NCBI GenBank assembly: GCA_040773385.1 | Contig: JAXGWH010000025.1 | Coordinates: forward strand, 1 to 17,490 | DNA: 17,490 nucleotides | Reading direction: 5' to 3' | Source: Aeriscardovia sp040773385 | GTDB taxonomy: Bacteria; Actinomycetota; Actinomycetes; Actinomycetales; Bifidobacteriaceae | Shown here: piece after piece, positions 1 to 7,185 of the stretch | Layout: each line of letters opens with the position of its first letter | How positions within the stretch are numbered: position 1 is the stretch's first letter | Notes under the pieces: generated by a model | Told to the model about the DNA's origin: nothing | Databases searched by the model: none | What the model saw: only the letters and a program-made list of their open reading frames with translations | Made by a program: the position numbers and the translations under genes

Positions 1-1089
1 ACGGGGGCGAGGGTCGGCGTGTTCTGCGAGGGCAACGCCGTCGACCCGCGCGTGATCGAACCGTTGCGCCGGCGCGGCGTGCTCGTGGAGGCCGACCCCT
101 CCTGGGACACGGAACAGTCGCGCACGGCCGCGCTGCGCCTGCTCGATGACCTCGACCCCACGCTCGTGGTGGACGATGGGGCGAGCTTCGCGCGGCTCAT
201 GTCGATGGAGCGCCCGCAGATGGCCGCAAGGGTGGTCGGCGTGGCCGAGGAGACGACGAGCGGGGTGCGCGCCTTCCGCAAGATGGAGGCCGCGGGGGCC
301 CTGTCCTATCCGGTCATCGCCGTCAACGACAGCGCCCTCAAGACCGGTTTTGACAACGCGCACGGCACCGGCGAGACGTGCGTGACCACCATGCAGCGCC
401 TGCTCGGGCCGGACTGGTTCGACGGCAAAAAGGTGGCGGTCGTCGGCTACGGGCCGGTCGGCCGCGGCTTCGCCCAGCGCATCCGGGCGCTCGGCGCCCG
501 CGTCACCGTCTGCGACGCCTCGTCGGTCTCTGCACTGCGGGCCGTGTTCGAGGGCTTCCCCGCGCGGGATCTGGCCGACGTGCTCGGCTCGTCCGACATG
601 GTCGTCTCCGCCACCGGCGAGCGGCACACCCTCGACCTGTCGGCGCTGCGGAAGATGGCGGACGGCACGGTCGTGGCCGTCATCGGCGGCATCCTCAACG
701 AGATCGCCCTGGACGAGGTGCCCGGCTTCCGCCCGAAGGAGGGCGAGGGCATGCGGGTGCTGCATGTGCCGGACGGCCCGGACGTGCGCCTGCTCGCCTC
801 GGGCGACGGCGTCAACTACACAGTGGGCGGCGGCAACCCCATCGAGGTGATGGACCTCAGCTTTGCCGTGCAGGCCAGCGCCGTCACCTACCTGCTCGCC
901 GCCGATCGCAGGGCCGCCCAGGGGCAGGACGCGCTGCCGCACAAGGTGCTGCACCTGGGGGCGCAGGCCGACGAGAAGATCGCGCGGATCGCCCTGGAGG
1001 TGCGCGGCTGGAAAACGAGCCCGAAGGCCGCCGACACGGGCAGCCTGTGGACGACGACGCGCTTCACCGACCGCACGGAGGGCGAGTGA
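1..1089 (+). CDS. S-adenosylhomocysteine hydrolase-like protein, 5' end cut by window
   Basis: The reading frame is open from base 1, so the N-terminal part of the substrate domain lies outside the window; the GTG at 19 is not a credible start. Family landmarks of adenosylhomocysteinase appear in order: EETTSGV (about 253-273), VNDSALKTGFDN with the catalytic-type Lys (340-342) and Asp (352-354), the NAD-binding glycine motif GYGPVGRG (445-468), and a Rossmann fold to about 730. Known SAHH splits SAH into adenosine and homocysteine using bound NAD, in the cytosol. This one is divergent. The usual GHF motif after the Rossmann sheet reads GG (688-690), the usual GHP adenine-loop motif reads GNP (Asn at 835-837), and the C-terminus ends in FTDRTEGE instead of the KPxHYRY tail that closes the NAD site of the neighbouring subunit. 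The stop overlaps or abuts the next gene. Family membership is firm; the exact substrate is uncertain and may be S-inosylhomocysteine (inference). Confidence 0.85.
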   Translation, partial: TGARVGVFCEGNAVDPRVIEPLRRRGVLVEADPSWDTEQSRTAALRLLDDLDPTLVVDDGASFARLMSMERPQMAARVVGVAEETTSGVRAFRKMEAAGALSYPVIAVNDSALKTGFDNAHGTGETCVTTMQRLLGPDWFDGKKVAVVGYGPVGRGFAQRIRALGARVTVCDASSVSALRAVFEGFPARDLADVLGSSDMVVSATGERHTLDLSALRKMADGTVVAVIGGILNEIALDEVPGFRPKEGEGMRVLHVPDGPDVRLLASGDGVNYTVGGGNPIEVMDLSFAVQASAVTYLLAADRRAAQGQDALPHKVLHLGAQADEKIARIALEVRGWKTSPKAADTGSLWTTTRFTDRTEGE

Positions 1090-1094
1090 GGAAA

Positions 1095-2510
1095 ATGCTG
1101 GACGATCGGACTGGCATGGATCAGACCAACGGGCAGACGGTTCGGGGGGCTGAACGCCGTCTGTCTGATGGCGTCCCCTCCCGTGTGGACCTGTACAGCG
1201 CGCGGCTCGTCGCGCCGGTGACCGCGCCGGTCATCTTCGAGGGGGCCGTCGCCGTGCGCGGGGGCCGCGTGCTCCACGTGGGCACGCGCCGCTGGGTGCT
1301 CTCCGCCCTCGAATCCGACGGGATCCGCGGCGCCGACATCCGCGAGACGCGCTGGGACGGCCTGCTCACCCCCGGCCTCGTCAACGCGCACACGCACCTG
1401 CAGTACACGGGCATGGCGCAGGTCGGGCAGGGGACGTACCCCACCTTCCGCGCGTGGGAGGACGCCTTCGACGAGGTCTACGAGCCCGCACGCGCCGAAA
1501 AACCGTGGAAACGCTGGGCCGACGAGGGTGCAAGACAGCTCCTGCGGGCCGGCACGAGCGCCGCGGCCGACGTCGTCACCGATTTCGAGGCGGCCGGGGC
1601 CCTCCACGACGCCGGTCTGCACGGCATCGCCTACTGGGAGGTGATGGGCTGGCACAACGACGAGTGGGTGCGCCGCGGCCGGCGCGAGCTGCTCGACCAC
1701 CTCGCGCGTCTGCGCGCCGGGCACATCCCCAACCTCGGCATCAGCCCGCACGCCCCGTATTCGCTGGGTTCCGCGCCGTTCGTGGACCTGCCTGACATCG
1801 CCCGGCAGCTCGGCATGCGCCTGCACATCCATCTGGCCGAGTCGCCGATGGAGGCGGGGCAGGAGCCGGCCATGCTGACCACCTACAGCAGCCAGGACTG
1901 GCAGGCCGACGATTTCGAGGGCTACCGCGATCTCAAGCGCCGGGGCAAGAAGGCCTCCGCCGTGCAGTTCGTGGACCATCTCGGCTCGCTCGGCCCCGAC
2001 GTGCACATCGCCCACGGTGTCTGGGTCGACAAGGAGGACCGCCGCCTCCTGCGCCAGCGCGGCGTGGCGGTCGCCCTCTGCCCGCGTTCCAACCGCATCA
2101 CGCACACCGGCCGTCCTGCGCCGGTGGCCGACTATCTGCGCGAGGGCAACATGCTCGCCATCGGCACCGACTCCCTCTCCAGCTCGCCCAGCCTCGACGT
2201 GCTCGACGACGCCCGCGAGGTGTACCGCCTGGCCCGCGAGCAGGGCTATGCCGGCGACGACCTCTCGCACCGCATCCTGCGCATGCTCACCCTGGGCGGG
2301 GCGGAGGCGATGGGCCTCAACTGCGGGCCGGGCAGGATCGGCCAGATCAACGCCGGCGCGCCCGCTGACCTCGCCTTCTTCCGCATCCCGATCACCTCGG
2401 GCCGGCCGGAGGACATCGAGGAGGCCGTCAGCCGCTTTGTGTGCGAGGGCGCGGGGACGAACGCGCTCACCGTCGTCTCCGGGCGCGTCGCCTATGACGG
2501 CAGGAAATGA
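1095..2510 (+). CDS. Amidohydrolase, MtaD / SAH deaminase / aminofutalosine deaminase family
   Basis: A 471-residue metal-dependent hydrolase of the TrzA/MtaD subgroup. Visible metal-site motifs are HTH (H99, H101), HLAES (H246), SPHAPYS, an IAHGVW segment and GTDSLSSSPS carrying the catalytic Asp. Such enzymes deaminate the adenine ring of nucleosides such as SAH, 5'-methylthioadenosine or aminofutalosine to hypoxanthine derivatives. The actinobacterial look (NAHTHLQYTGMA) is close to what I recall of the group containing the Streptomyces aminofutalosine deaminase, but no menaquinone gene is nearby. The start is ambiguous: ATG 1095 has TGAGGA only two bases upstream, while GTG 1086 overlaps the previous stop codon and follows GGAGGG at 1077-1082. 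Either choice implies translational coupling with the SAHH-like gene. The coupling favours SAH or a related nucleoside as substrate (inference). Confidence 0.85.
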   Translation: MLDDRTGMDQTNGQTVRGAERRLSDGVPSRVDLYSARLVAPVTAPVIFEGAVAVRGGRVLHVGTRRWVLSALESDGIRGADIRETRWDGLLTPGLVNAHTHLQYTGMAQVGQGTYPTFRAWEDAFDEVYEPARAEKPWKRWADEGARQLLRAGTSAAADVVTDFEAAGALHDAGLHGIAYWEVMGWHNDEWVRRGRRELLDHLARLRAGHIPNLGISPHAPYSLGSAPFVDLPDIARQLGMRLHIHLAESPMEAGQEPAMLTTYSSQDWQADDFEGYRDLKRRGKKASAVQFVDHLGSLGPDVHIAHGVWVDKEDRRLLRQRGVAVALCPRSNRITHTGRPAPVADYLREGNMLAIGTDSLSSSPSLDVLDDAREVYRLAREQGYAGDDLSHRILRMLTLGGAEAMGLNCGPGRIGQINAGAPADLAFFRIPITSGRPEDIEEAVSRFVCEGAGTNALTVVSGRVAYDGRK

Positions 2511-2535
2511 CAGTCGGACTGAGAAGGGATGGGGA

Positions 2536-3033
2536 ATGGGTGATAGACAGATGACTGAAAAGAAGATGGCCGCGAGGACGCGGGATCTGACGGGGCTGGA
2601 TGACACCGCGCGGACGATCATCACCCGGCTGGGCCTGTCGCCGCACCCCGAGGGCGGCTGGTATGTGCGCGACTGGCAGGCGGGCGGCATCGACCCGGCG
2701 AGCGGGCGCCCCCTCGCCTCGCTCATCTACTTCCTCCTGCCGCAGGGCGACGCGAGCGCCTGGCATGTGGTCGACGCCGACGAGCTGTGGCTCTGGCACG
2801 GCCCCGCGCCGCTCACGCTCGAGCTGGGCGGGTCGGGGGAGCATCCCGCGCCCGCCGCGGACGGCTCGGACAGGATCGCGCTCGGCCCGGTGGTGCAGGG
2901 AGGCGCAGGCCATGCCGTCGTGTCCAAGGGCGTGTGGCAGCGCACCCTGCCCGGCACGGGCGATGTGCTCGTCTCCTGCGTCGTCAGCCCCGGGTTCGTC
3001 TACTCCGGTTTCGCGCTTGACGGCGAGAAGTGA
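2536..3033 (+). CDS. Cupin, DUF985 (cupin_5) family
   Basis: A 165-residue single-domain cupin. The typical DUF985 run is visible: GLSPHPEGGWYVRDW, an IYFLL strand, the SAWHVVDADELWLWH barrel motif with metal or ligand His/Glu candidates, a VVSKGVWQR strand, and the terminal SCVVSPGFVYSGF. The family has solved structures, but its reaction is not established; metal or sugar-nucleotide binding has been proposed. The start at ATG 2536 is chosen because AAGGGA lies six bases upstream; ATG 2551 is an alternative. It follows the deaminase by 25 bases and is probably cotranscribed with it. The placement suggests a role in handling the deaminase/hydrolase product, but this is only inference from context. 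Confidence 0.8.
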   Translation: MGDRQMTEKKMAARTRDLTGLDDTARTIITRLGLSPHPEGGWYVRDWQAGGIDPASGRPLASLIYFLLPQGDASAWHVVDADELWLWHGPAPLTLELGGSGEHPAPAADGSDRIALGPVVQGGAGHAVVSKGVWQRTLPGTGDVLVSCVVSPGFVYSGFALDGEK

Positions 3034-3156
3034 GGCCACAACAAGGAAATATTCATACGAAAGCGGGTATCGGCACGTCTGGTGTGTGATGGGTGTGACG
3101 TCTCCGGTGGATTCGTAGTCGCAATGTGACGGTGGTGATTGTCCGTCCCGCTGTTG
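3034..3156. other. Convergent intergenic gap, nothing recognised
   Basis: This 123-base gap separates the plus-strand cupin from the minus-strand nucleosidase. A transcription terminator would be expected for both. I see only a weak ACGTC/GACGT pair with a long loop near 3075-3103 and no T-tract on either strand, so I do not call one. Confidence 0.5.
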
Positions 3157-4173
3157 TTACTGGATGTCGTCCTGCTGACCGGTGGTGTTTTCCGCGGCAA
3201 GGAGCGCCACCACGTCGTCGGCGAGGTTTGCCGCCTCGTGCGCGGTCCAGCGCAGCTGCAGCTGGTGGTTATCGAGGTCGTCGTAGGCCTCGCCGCATTT
3301 GTTGCTCATCGAGCGGATGGCGAGGAACGGCACGCCGTTCTTGACGGCCACCTGTGCGGCGGCGGAGCCCTCCATTTCCTCGCAGTCGCCGTGGATCACC
3401 TCGCGGGTGTGTGCCAGCACGTCCGGGTCGGTGTTGAACTGGTCGCTGGAGGTGATCGTGCCGACCATGAACCTCCTGCCTGATCCGAACGTGCCCTCCG
3501 GCTCGCCGGAATAGTCTAAAGTGCCAGAGGTGGCCCTGGAGGCGGTCCCTGCGACGGGGGAGGCGGCCTGCTGTCTTCGGGCTCCCTGAGGTTCCTGTGG
3601 TCCCTGCGCTTGTGCCGCCTCCTCCATGAGGCTGGGCGTGCGCGAGAACCCGCGTGCGGCCGCCGCCCGCGCGGCGAGACCGAGCAGGTGCGGGTCGGAG
3701 GGGAACCACGTCATCCACGGCCGGCATTCGGCGATGATCGCCGCGTTCGTCTCCATCGCGATGAGCCGGCGCCCCAGCACGATGTCGCCGACCTCGAGGC
3801 GGGGGCTGATCGAGCCGGCGATGCCGCTGAACACGAGCGCGTCGGGCGAGTAGGCGGCGATCAACGCCTGCGCCGCGGCCGCCGCGGCCACCTTGCCCAT
3901 CCCGCCGACGGCCACCGCCGCCTCGAGCCCGTGCAAACGCCCGGTGGTGATGGTGATGCCGAACCGGTCGACGTTTTTCGCGCCCTCCAGGCGTGAGACG
4001 AGCACCTCCGCCTCCTTGTCGAGCGCGCTGAGGAGGGCGATCCGGCGCACAGGGGCGGGATTCTCGGGATCTGCGGAATCAGCAGTGCCGGTCATCGTGC
4101 CGGTCGTCATCTCGATGGCCGTGTCGGAGATCGGGCCAGTGGTCGTTTCAGTGGCTGTGTCGGTGGTGGTCAT
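3157..4173 (-). CDS. MTA/SAH nucleosidase-like protein with Asp-to-Asn change
   Basis: A 338-residue member of the purine nucleoside phosphorylase/MtnN superfamily, against about 230 residues for E. coli MtnN. Visible: ALDKEAEVL (Glu equivalent to E12), GGMGKVAAA, the SGIAG loop, LEVGDIVLG, GTITSSDQF and MEGSAAAQVA with the ribose-binding Glu (E268). The position of E. coli catalytic Asp197 (motif RAISD) reads RSMSN, N291 at 3301-3303. Futalosine hydrolases and 6-oxopurine-specific PNPs use Asn there. The extra length comes from a Thr-rich N-terminal stretch of about 40 residues, which holds internal Met22 and Met27 as alternative starts, and a Gln/Ala/Pro-rich insert near residues 185-230. 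No Shine-Dalgarno site precedes the ATG. It converges on the SAHH-deaminase-cupin unit with a 123-base gap. The general class is firm; the base preference is not. Confidence 0.82.
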   Translation of the reverse strand: MTTTDTATETTTGPISDTAIEMTTGTMTGTADSADPENPAPVRRIALLSALDKEAEVLVSRLEGAKNVDRFGITITTGRLHGLEAAVAVGGMGKVAAAAAAQALIAAYSPDALVFSGIAGSISPRLEVGDIVLGRRLIAMETNAAIIAECRPWMTWFPSDPHLLGLAARAAAARGFSRTPSLMEEAAQAQGPQEPQGARRQQAASPVAGTASRATSGTLDYSGEPEGTFGSGRRFMVGTITSSDQFNTDPDVLAHTREVIHGDCEEMEGSAAAQVAVKNGVPFLAIRSMSNKCGEAYDDLDNHQLQLRWTAHEAANLADDVVALLAAENTTGQQDDIQ

Positions 4174-4181
4174 GCGTCCAT

Positions 4182-4381
4182 TGTGACGCCCGGAGGGTCC
4201 GGCGACGCCTCCCCGTTCGTTAACATGAAATCATCAGGAAATCATCATGAAATATTTTCGTGGATCATAGATAACGCTGCGATCATGACGCCCCTGAGAA
4301 GTCCGGCATCATGCGAAGGCACCAACAAACAATCATCTCGAAAACACGCGGGTGAGAGTCCCGCCGAAACGAGGATTGATC
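4182..4381 (+). promoter_or_regulatory. Divergent regulatory region and leader of the ABC operon
   Basis: The gap between the divergent starts at 4173 and 4382 must hold both promoters. A weak candidate -10 (TAGATA, 4268-4273) would place the 11-bp repeat array over its -35 region. A small hairpin (GCGGG 4348-4352 with CCCGC 4360-4364) lies just before the ribosome site GAGG (4371-4374). I found no convincing riboswitch fold. Confidence 0.35.
4224..4256. repeat. Three tandem 11-bp repeats upstream of the ABC transporter
   Basis: Three head-to-tail units CATGAAATCAT, CAGGAAATCAT and CATGAAATATT lie at 4224-4234, 4235-4245 and 4246-4256. They form an AT-rich island in the gap between the divergent nucleosidase and ABC transporter genes. 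The 11-base spacing puts each unit on the same face of the helix, as seen in operator arrays. No transcription factor can be named. Confidence 0.7.
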
Positions 4382-5245
4382 GTGAATCGCTTCGCATCAC
4401 GACGCATTATCCGTTCCATCGCCGCCGCAGGCTGCTCCGCGCTGCTCGTGCTGCTTTCCGCGTGCGGATCGACGGGATCCGCCACCTCCGGCGCGTCCGG
4501 CTCCTCCGTCACCCAGGAGACCATCACGCCGGGCATCCTCACCATCGCCACCGGCGAGCCTGCCTACACGCCGTGGGTCTATGACAACAAGCCGCAGTCC
4601 GGCAGGGGCTTCGAGGCTGCGCTCGCCTACAAGGTCGCCGAGAAGCTCGGCTTCAAGAAGAACCAGGTCAAGTGGACGCGCACCACTTTCGACGCCGCCA
4701 TCGCCCCGGGCAGCAAGGATTTCGACATGAACATCCAGCAGTTCGGCATCACCAAGGAGCGCAAGAACGCCGTCGACTTCTCCCCGAGCTACTACAACTC
4801 CACCCAGGCCGTGCTGACCGCCAAGAACTCCAAGTACGCCGACGCCAAGTCCCTCTCCGACCTCAAGGGCGCCGAGATCGGCGCGATGGTGGGCACCACC
4901 AGCTATGACGCCGCCAAGAAGATCAAGTCCGACATCAAGACCTTCAATGACAACGCCGTGCTCGCCCAGGCCGTCGACTCCGGCCAGATCGACGCGCTCG
5001 TCGTCGACACCCCGGTCGCCGTCAACATGGTCCAGTCCAAGCAGGTCAAGGGCGGCAAGGTCGTCGGCCAGATCCCCGGCTCCGAGGACAAGGACGGCAC
5101 CGGCATCGTCATGCCCAAGGGCTCCAAGCTCACCAAGGCCGTCACCAAGGCCGTCAACGATCTGAACAAGGACGGCACCATCACCCAGCTGCAGCACAAG
5201 TGGCTCGCCATGTACACCACCGGCGTGCCCATGCTCTCCAAGTGA
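4382..5245 (+). CDS. Amino-acid ABC transporter substrate-binding lipoprotein
   Basis: A 287-residue family 3 (SBP_bac_3) extracytoplasmic binding protein. GTG 4382 is chosen because GAGG lies seven bases upstream and because this start gives a clean lipoprotein signal: basic N-region (FASRRIIRS), hydrophobic core (CSALLVLL) and lipobox LSAC with the lipidated Cys at residue 28, followed by a Gly/Ser linker. The two-lobe domain begins at TPGILTIATG (about residue 44) and includes GRGFEAALAYKVAEKLG, DMNIQQFGITKERKNAVDFS and the second-lobe GAMVGTTSYDA. It captures a polar amino acid outside the membrane and hands it to the permease encoded 14 bases downstream. The substrate (Gln, Glu, cystine, Met or other) cannot be told from sequence alone. 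Confidence 0.9.
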   Translation: MNRFASRRIIRSIAAAGCSALLVLLSACGSTGSATSGASGSSVTQETITPGILTIATGEPAYTPWVYDNKPQSGRGFEAALAYKVAEKLGFKKNQVKWTRTTFDAAIAPGSKDFDMNIQQFGITKERKNAVDFSPSYYNSTQAVLTAKNSKYADAKSLSDLKGAEIGAMVGTTSYDAAKKIKSDIKTFNDNAVLAQAVDSGQIDALVVDTPVAVNMVQSKQVKGGKVVGQIPGSEDKDGTGIVMPKGSKLTKAVTKAVNDLNKDGTITQLQHKWLAMYTTGVPMLSK

Positions 5246-5259
5246 GCGGGGACGTCTGA

Positions 5260-6141
5260 ATGGCGAACAAGCTCAGGAACTTCTTCACCCCCGCCGCCGA
5301 CACCTCGGTCAGCTCCGTCGAGGTCGGCCGGCGGGAGTTCCGTCGTGACCAGAACCTGCGCTCGGTGGGCATCTCGCTCGTCAGCACGCTGGTCCTCGCC
5401 GGGTTCGTCGGCACCGGCCTGTCCCTCTCACCGGGCTGGCCGCGCGTACGCGAGTCGTTCTTCTCCGGCAAGTACTTCATGCAGGCGCTGCCGTCCGTGG
5501 CGCAGGGCCTGCTGCTCAACATCGAGGTGCTCCTCGTCGCCGTGGTCGGCGTGGCCATCCTCGGCACGCTCTTCGCCGTGGTGCGCACCTCCGTCTCTCC
5601 GGTCCTCTTCCCGCTGCGCGTGCTCGTCCAGCTGTTCACCACCCTCATGCGCGGCGTGCCGATGATCGTCGTCCTCTACCTCATCGGCTTCGGCATCCCC
5701 GGTCTGGGCGTGTTCGGCAGGATCCCCGCCACCGTGCTCGGCACCATCGCCATCGTCCTGTCGTATTCCGCCTATATCGCCGAGGTGCTGCGCGCCGGCT
5801 TTCAGGACGTCAGCCCCTCGCAGCGCGCGTCGGCCAGGAGCCTCGGGCTCACCGCCGGACAGACGGTGCGCCTCGTCGTCATCCCGCAGGCGCTGCGCTC
5901 GGTGGCGCCCGCGCTCATGAACGACTTCATCTCCATGCAGAAGGACGCGGGCCTCATCTCCGTGCTCGGCGCGGTGGACGCCGTCCGGGCCGCGCAGATC
6001 CAGGTGGCGACCACCTACAACTTCACCCCGTATGTGGTGGCGAGCCTGCTGTTCATCCTGCTGAGCGTGCCGTTCATCCTCCTGAACGACTGGTATTCCG
6101 CGCGTCTTCGCAAGCGCGAGCAGAGAGGGGGCACGGTATGA
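5260..6141 (+). CDS. Amino-acid ABC transporter permease (HisM/GlnP type)
   Basis: A 293-residue integral membrane protein of the BPD_transp_1 polar amino-acid family. A hydrophobic segment near residues 35-57 precedes the core, which starts at about residue 80 (AQGLLLNIEVLLVAVVG). MRGVPMIVVLYLIGFGIPG is the usual family signature, and SPSQRASARSLGLTAGQTV followed by VIPQALRSVAPALMN is the EAA-type cytoplasmic loop that docks with the ATPase. The N-terminal cytoplasmic tail of about 33 residues is a little long. ATG 5260 has only a weak site (GGGGA about eight bases upstream). Its TGA stop overlaps the start of the ATPase gene. One permease gene suggests a homodimeric pore. Confidence 0.92.
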   Translation: MANKLRNFFTPAADTSVSSVEVGRREFRRDQNLRSVGISLVSTLVLAGFVGTGLSLSPGWPRVRESFFSGKYFMQALPSVAQGLLLNIEVLLVAVVGVAILGTLFAVVRTSVSPVLFPLRVLVQLFTTLMRGVPMIVVLYLIGFGIPGLGVFGRIPATVLGTIAIVLSYSAYIAEVLRAGFQDVSPSQRASARSLGLTAGQTVRLVVIPQALRSVAPALMNDFISMQKDAGLISVLGAVDAVRAAQIQVATTYNFTPYVVASLLFILLSVPFILLNDWYSARLRKREQRGGTV

Positions 6142-7178
6142 GCGTGCGTTGGGAGGCAGTGGGGCCTGATCCCGCCGATGACCAGAACGGCCGTTCCGTC
6201 TCGGACGGTTCCGCTTCCGTGACTGCGTCGGGCACCGGTTCGACGGCCGGTCCCGCGCACCCGCGCGAGACCAGCCCGATGGAGTCGCCGGACGCCACCG
6301 CCGAGGGCGCGGCCCGGGCCCAGGAGATCATCCGCTCCGAGATGCAGCCGGACGACCAGGCAGGCGCCGTGGACGCGGAGAATGCGGACGAGGAGAATGC
6401 GGTGAAGACGGCCGCCGCGGAGGGGGATTCCTCCGAGGGTTCCCGCGCCGTCCTGCGCCTGCAGGGCATCAAAAAGTCCTTCGGCCAGACCCAGGTGCTC
6501 AAGGGCATTTCCTTCGATGTGAAGGAGCATGAGGTCGTCGCACTGCTCGGCCCGTCCGGCTCGGGCAAATCGACCCTCATGCGCTGCATCAACCTGCTCG
6601 AGCGCGTCGACGACGGCCAGATCTGGCTCGATGGCCGCGACATCACCGACCCGCGCGTGAACGAGGACGAGATCCGCTCCCAGATCGGCGTCGTCTTCCA
6701 GCAGTTCAATCTCTTCCCGCACATGAGCGTGCTCAAGAACCTCACGCTCGGGGCCATCAAGGTGCATCACTGGGACAAGAAGCGCGCCCAGAAGCGGGCG
6801 ATGGACCTGCTCGCGCGCATCAAGATGGACTCGAAGGCGGACTCCTATCCCGACCAGCTTTCGGGCGGCCAGCAGCAGCGCGTCGCCATCGCCCGCGCCC
6901 TCATGACGAGCCCGAAGCTGCTCCTGCTCGACGAGATCACGTCGGCGCTCGACCCGATGCTCGTGGGCGAGGTGCTCGACATGGTCGCCGAGCTCAAACA
7001 GCAGGGGACCACCATCCTTATGGCCACGCACGAGATGGGCTTCGCGCATGACGCCGCCGACCGCGTGGTGCTGCTGCGCCACGGTGTGATCGCCGAGAAC
7101 GGCACGCCGCGTCAGGTGATGGACGAGTCCCAGGACCCGGCCACCCGCGAGTTCTTCAGCCATTTCCGCGGGTTCTGA
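6138..7178 (+). CDS. Amino-acid ABC transporter ATP-binding protein (GlnQ/HisP type)
   Basis: A 346-residue ABC ATPase with all nucleotide-site motifs: Walker A GPSGSGKST (residues 138-146), Q-loop QQFNLFP, signature LSGGQQQR, Walker B LLLLDEITSALDP (D265, E266) and the H-loop ATHEMGF. It powers the permease encoded just upstream; the genes share ATGA (start 6138, stop 6139-6141). The start is supported by GAGAGGGGG about seven bases before the ATG. Odd point: some 95 residues of acidic, Ala/Ser/Glu-rich low-complexity sequence precede the ABC domain, which normally starts within about ten residues of the N-terminus. Internal Met48 has no ribosome site. The gene ends seven bases from the convergent kinase gene, with no terminator visible between them. 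Confidence 0.93.
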   Translation: MSVRWEAVGPDPADDQNGRSVSDGSASVTASGTGSTAGPAHPRETSPMESPDATAEGAARAQEIIRSEMQPDDQAGAVDAENADEENAVKTAAAEGDSSEGSRAVLRLQGIKKSFGQTQVLKGISFDVKEHEVVALLGPSGSGKSTLMRCINLLERVDDGQIWLDGRDITDPRVNEDEIRSQIGVVFQQFNLFPHMSVLKNLTLGAIKVHHWDKKRAQKRAMDLLARIKMDSKADSYPDQLSGGQQQRVAIARALMTSPKLLLLDEITSALDPMLVGEVLDMVAELKQQGTTILMATHEMGFAHDAADRVVLLRHGVIAENGTPRQVMDESQDPATREFFSHFRGF

Positions 7179-7185
7179 ACCCCTC

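Noticed and set aside
888..2726. Long minus-strand open frame (612 residues) opposite the SAHH-like and deaminase genes
   Set aside because: The plus-strand proteins have clear family motifs. The opposite frame is repetitive, without domains, and is a normal product of high GC third positions.
1095..4173. Futalosine (menaquinone) pathway reading of the amidohydrolase plus Asn-type nucleosidase
   Set aside because: Both enzymes resemble MqnX and MqnB, but no mqnA, mqnC, mqnD or mqnE gene is in the window and the partner gene is SAHH-like. It remains an alternative if those genes are found elsewhere in the genome.
4260..4381. Riboswitch (SAM- or TPP-like) in the leader of the ABC operon
   Set aside because: Only one short hairpin at 4348-4364 is evident; no conserved multi-helix core could be assembled by eye.
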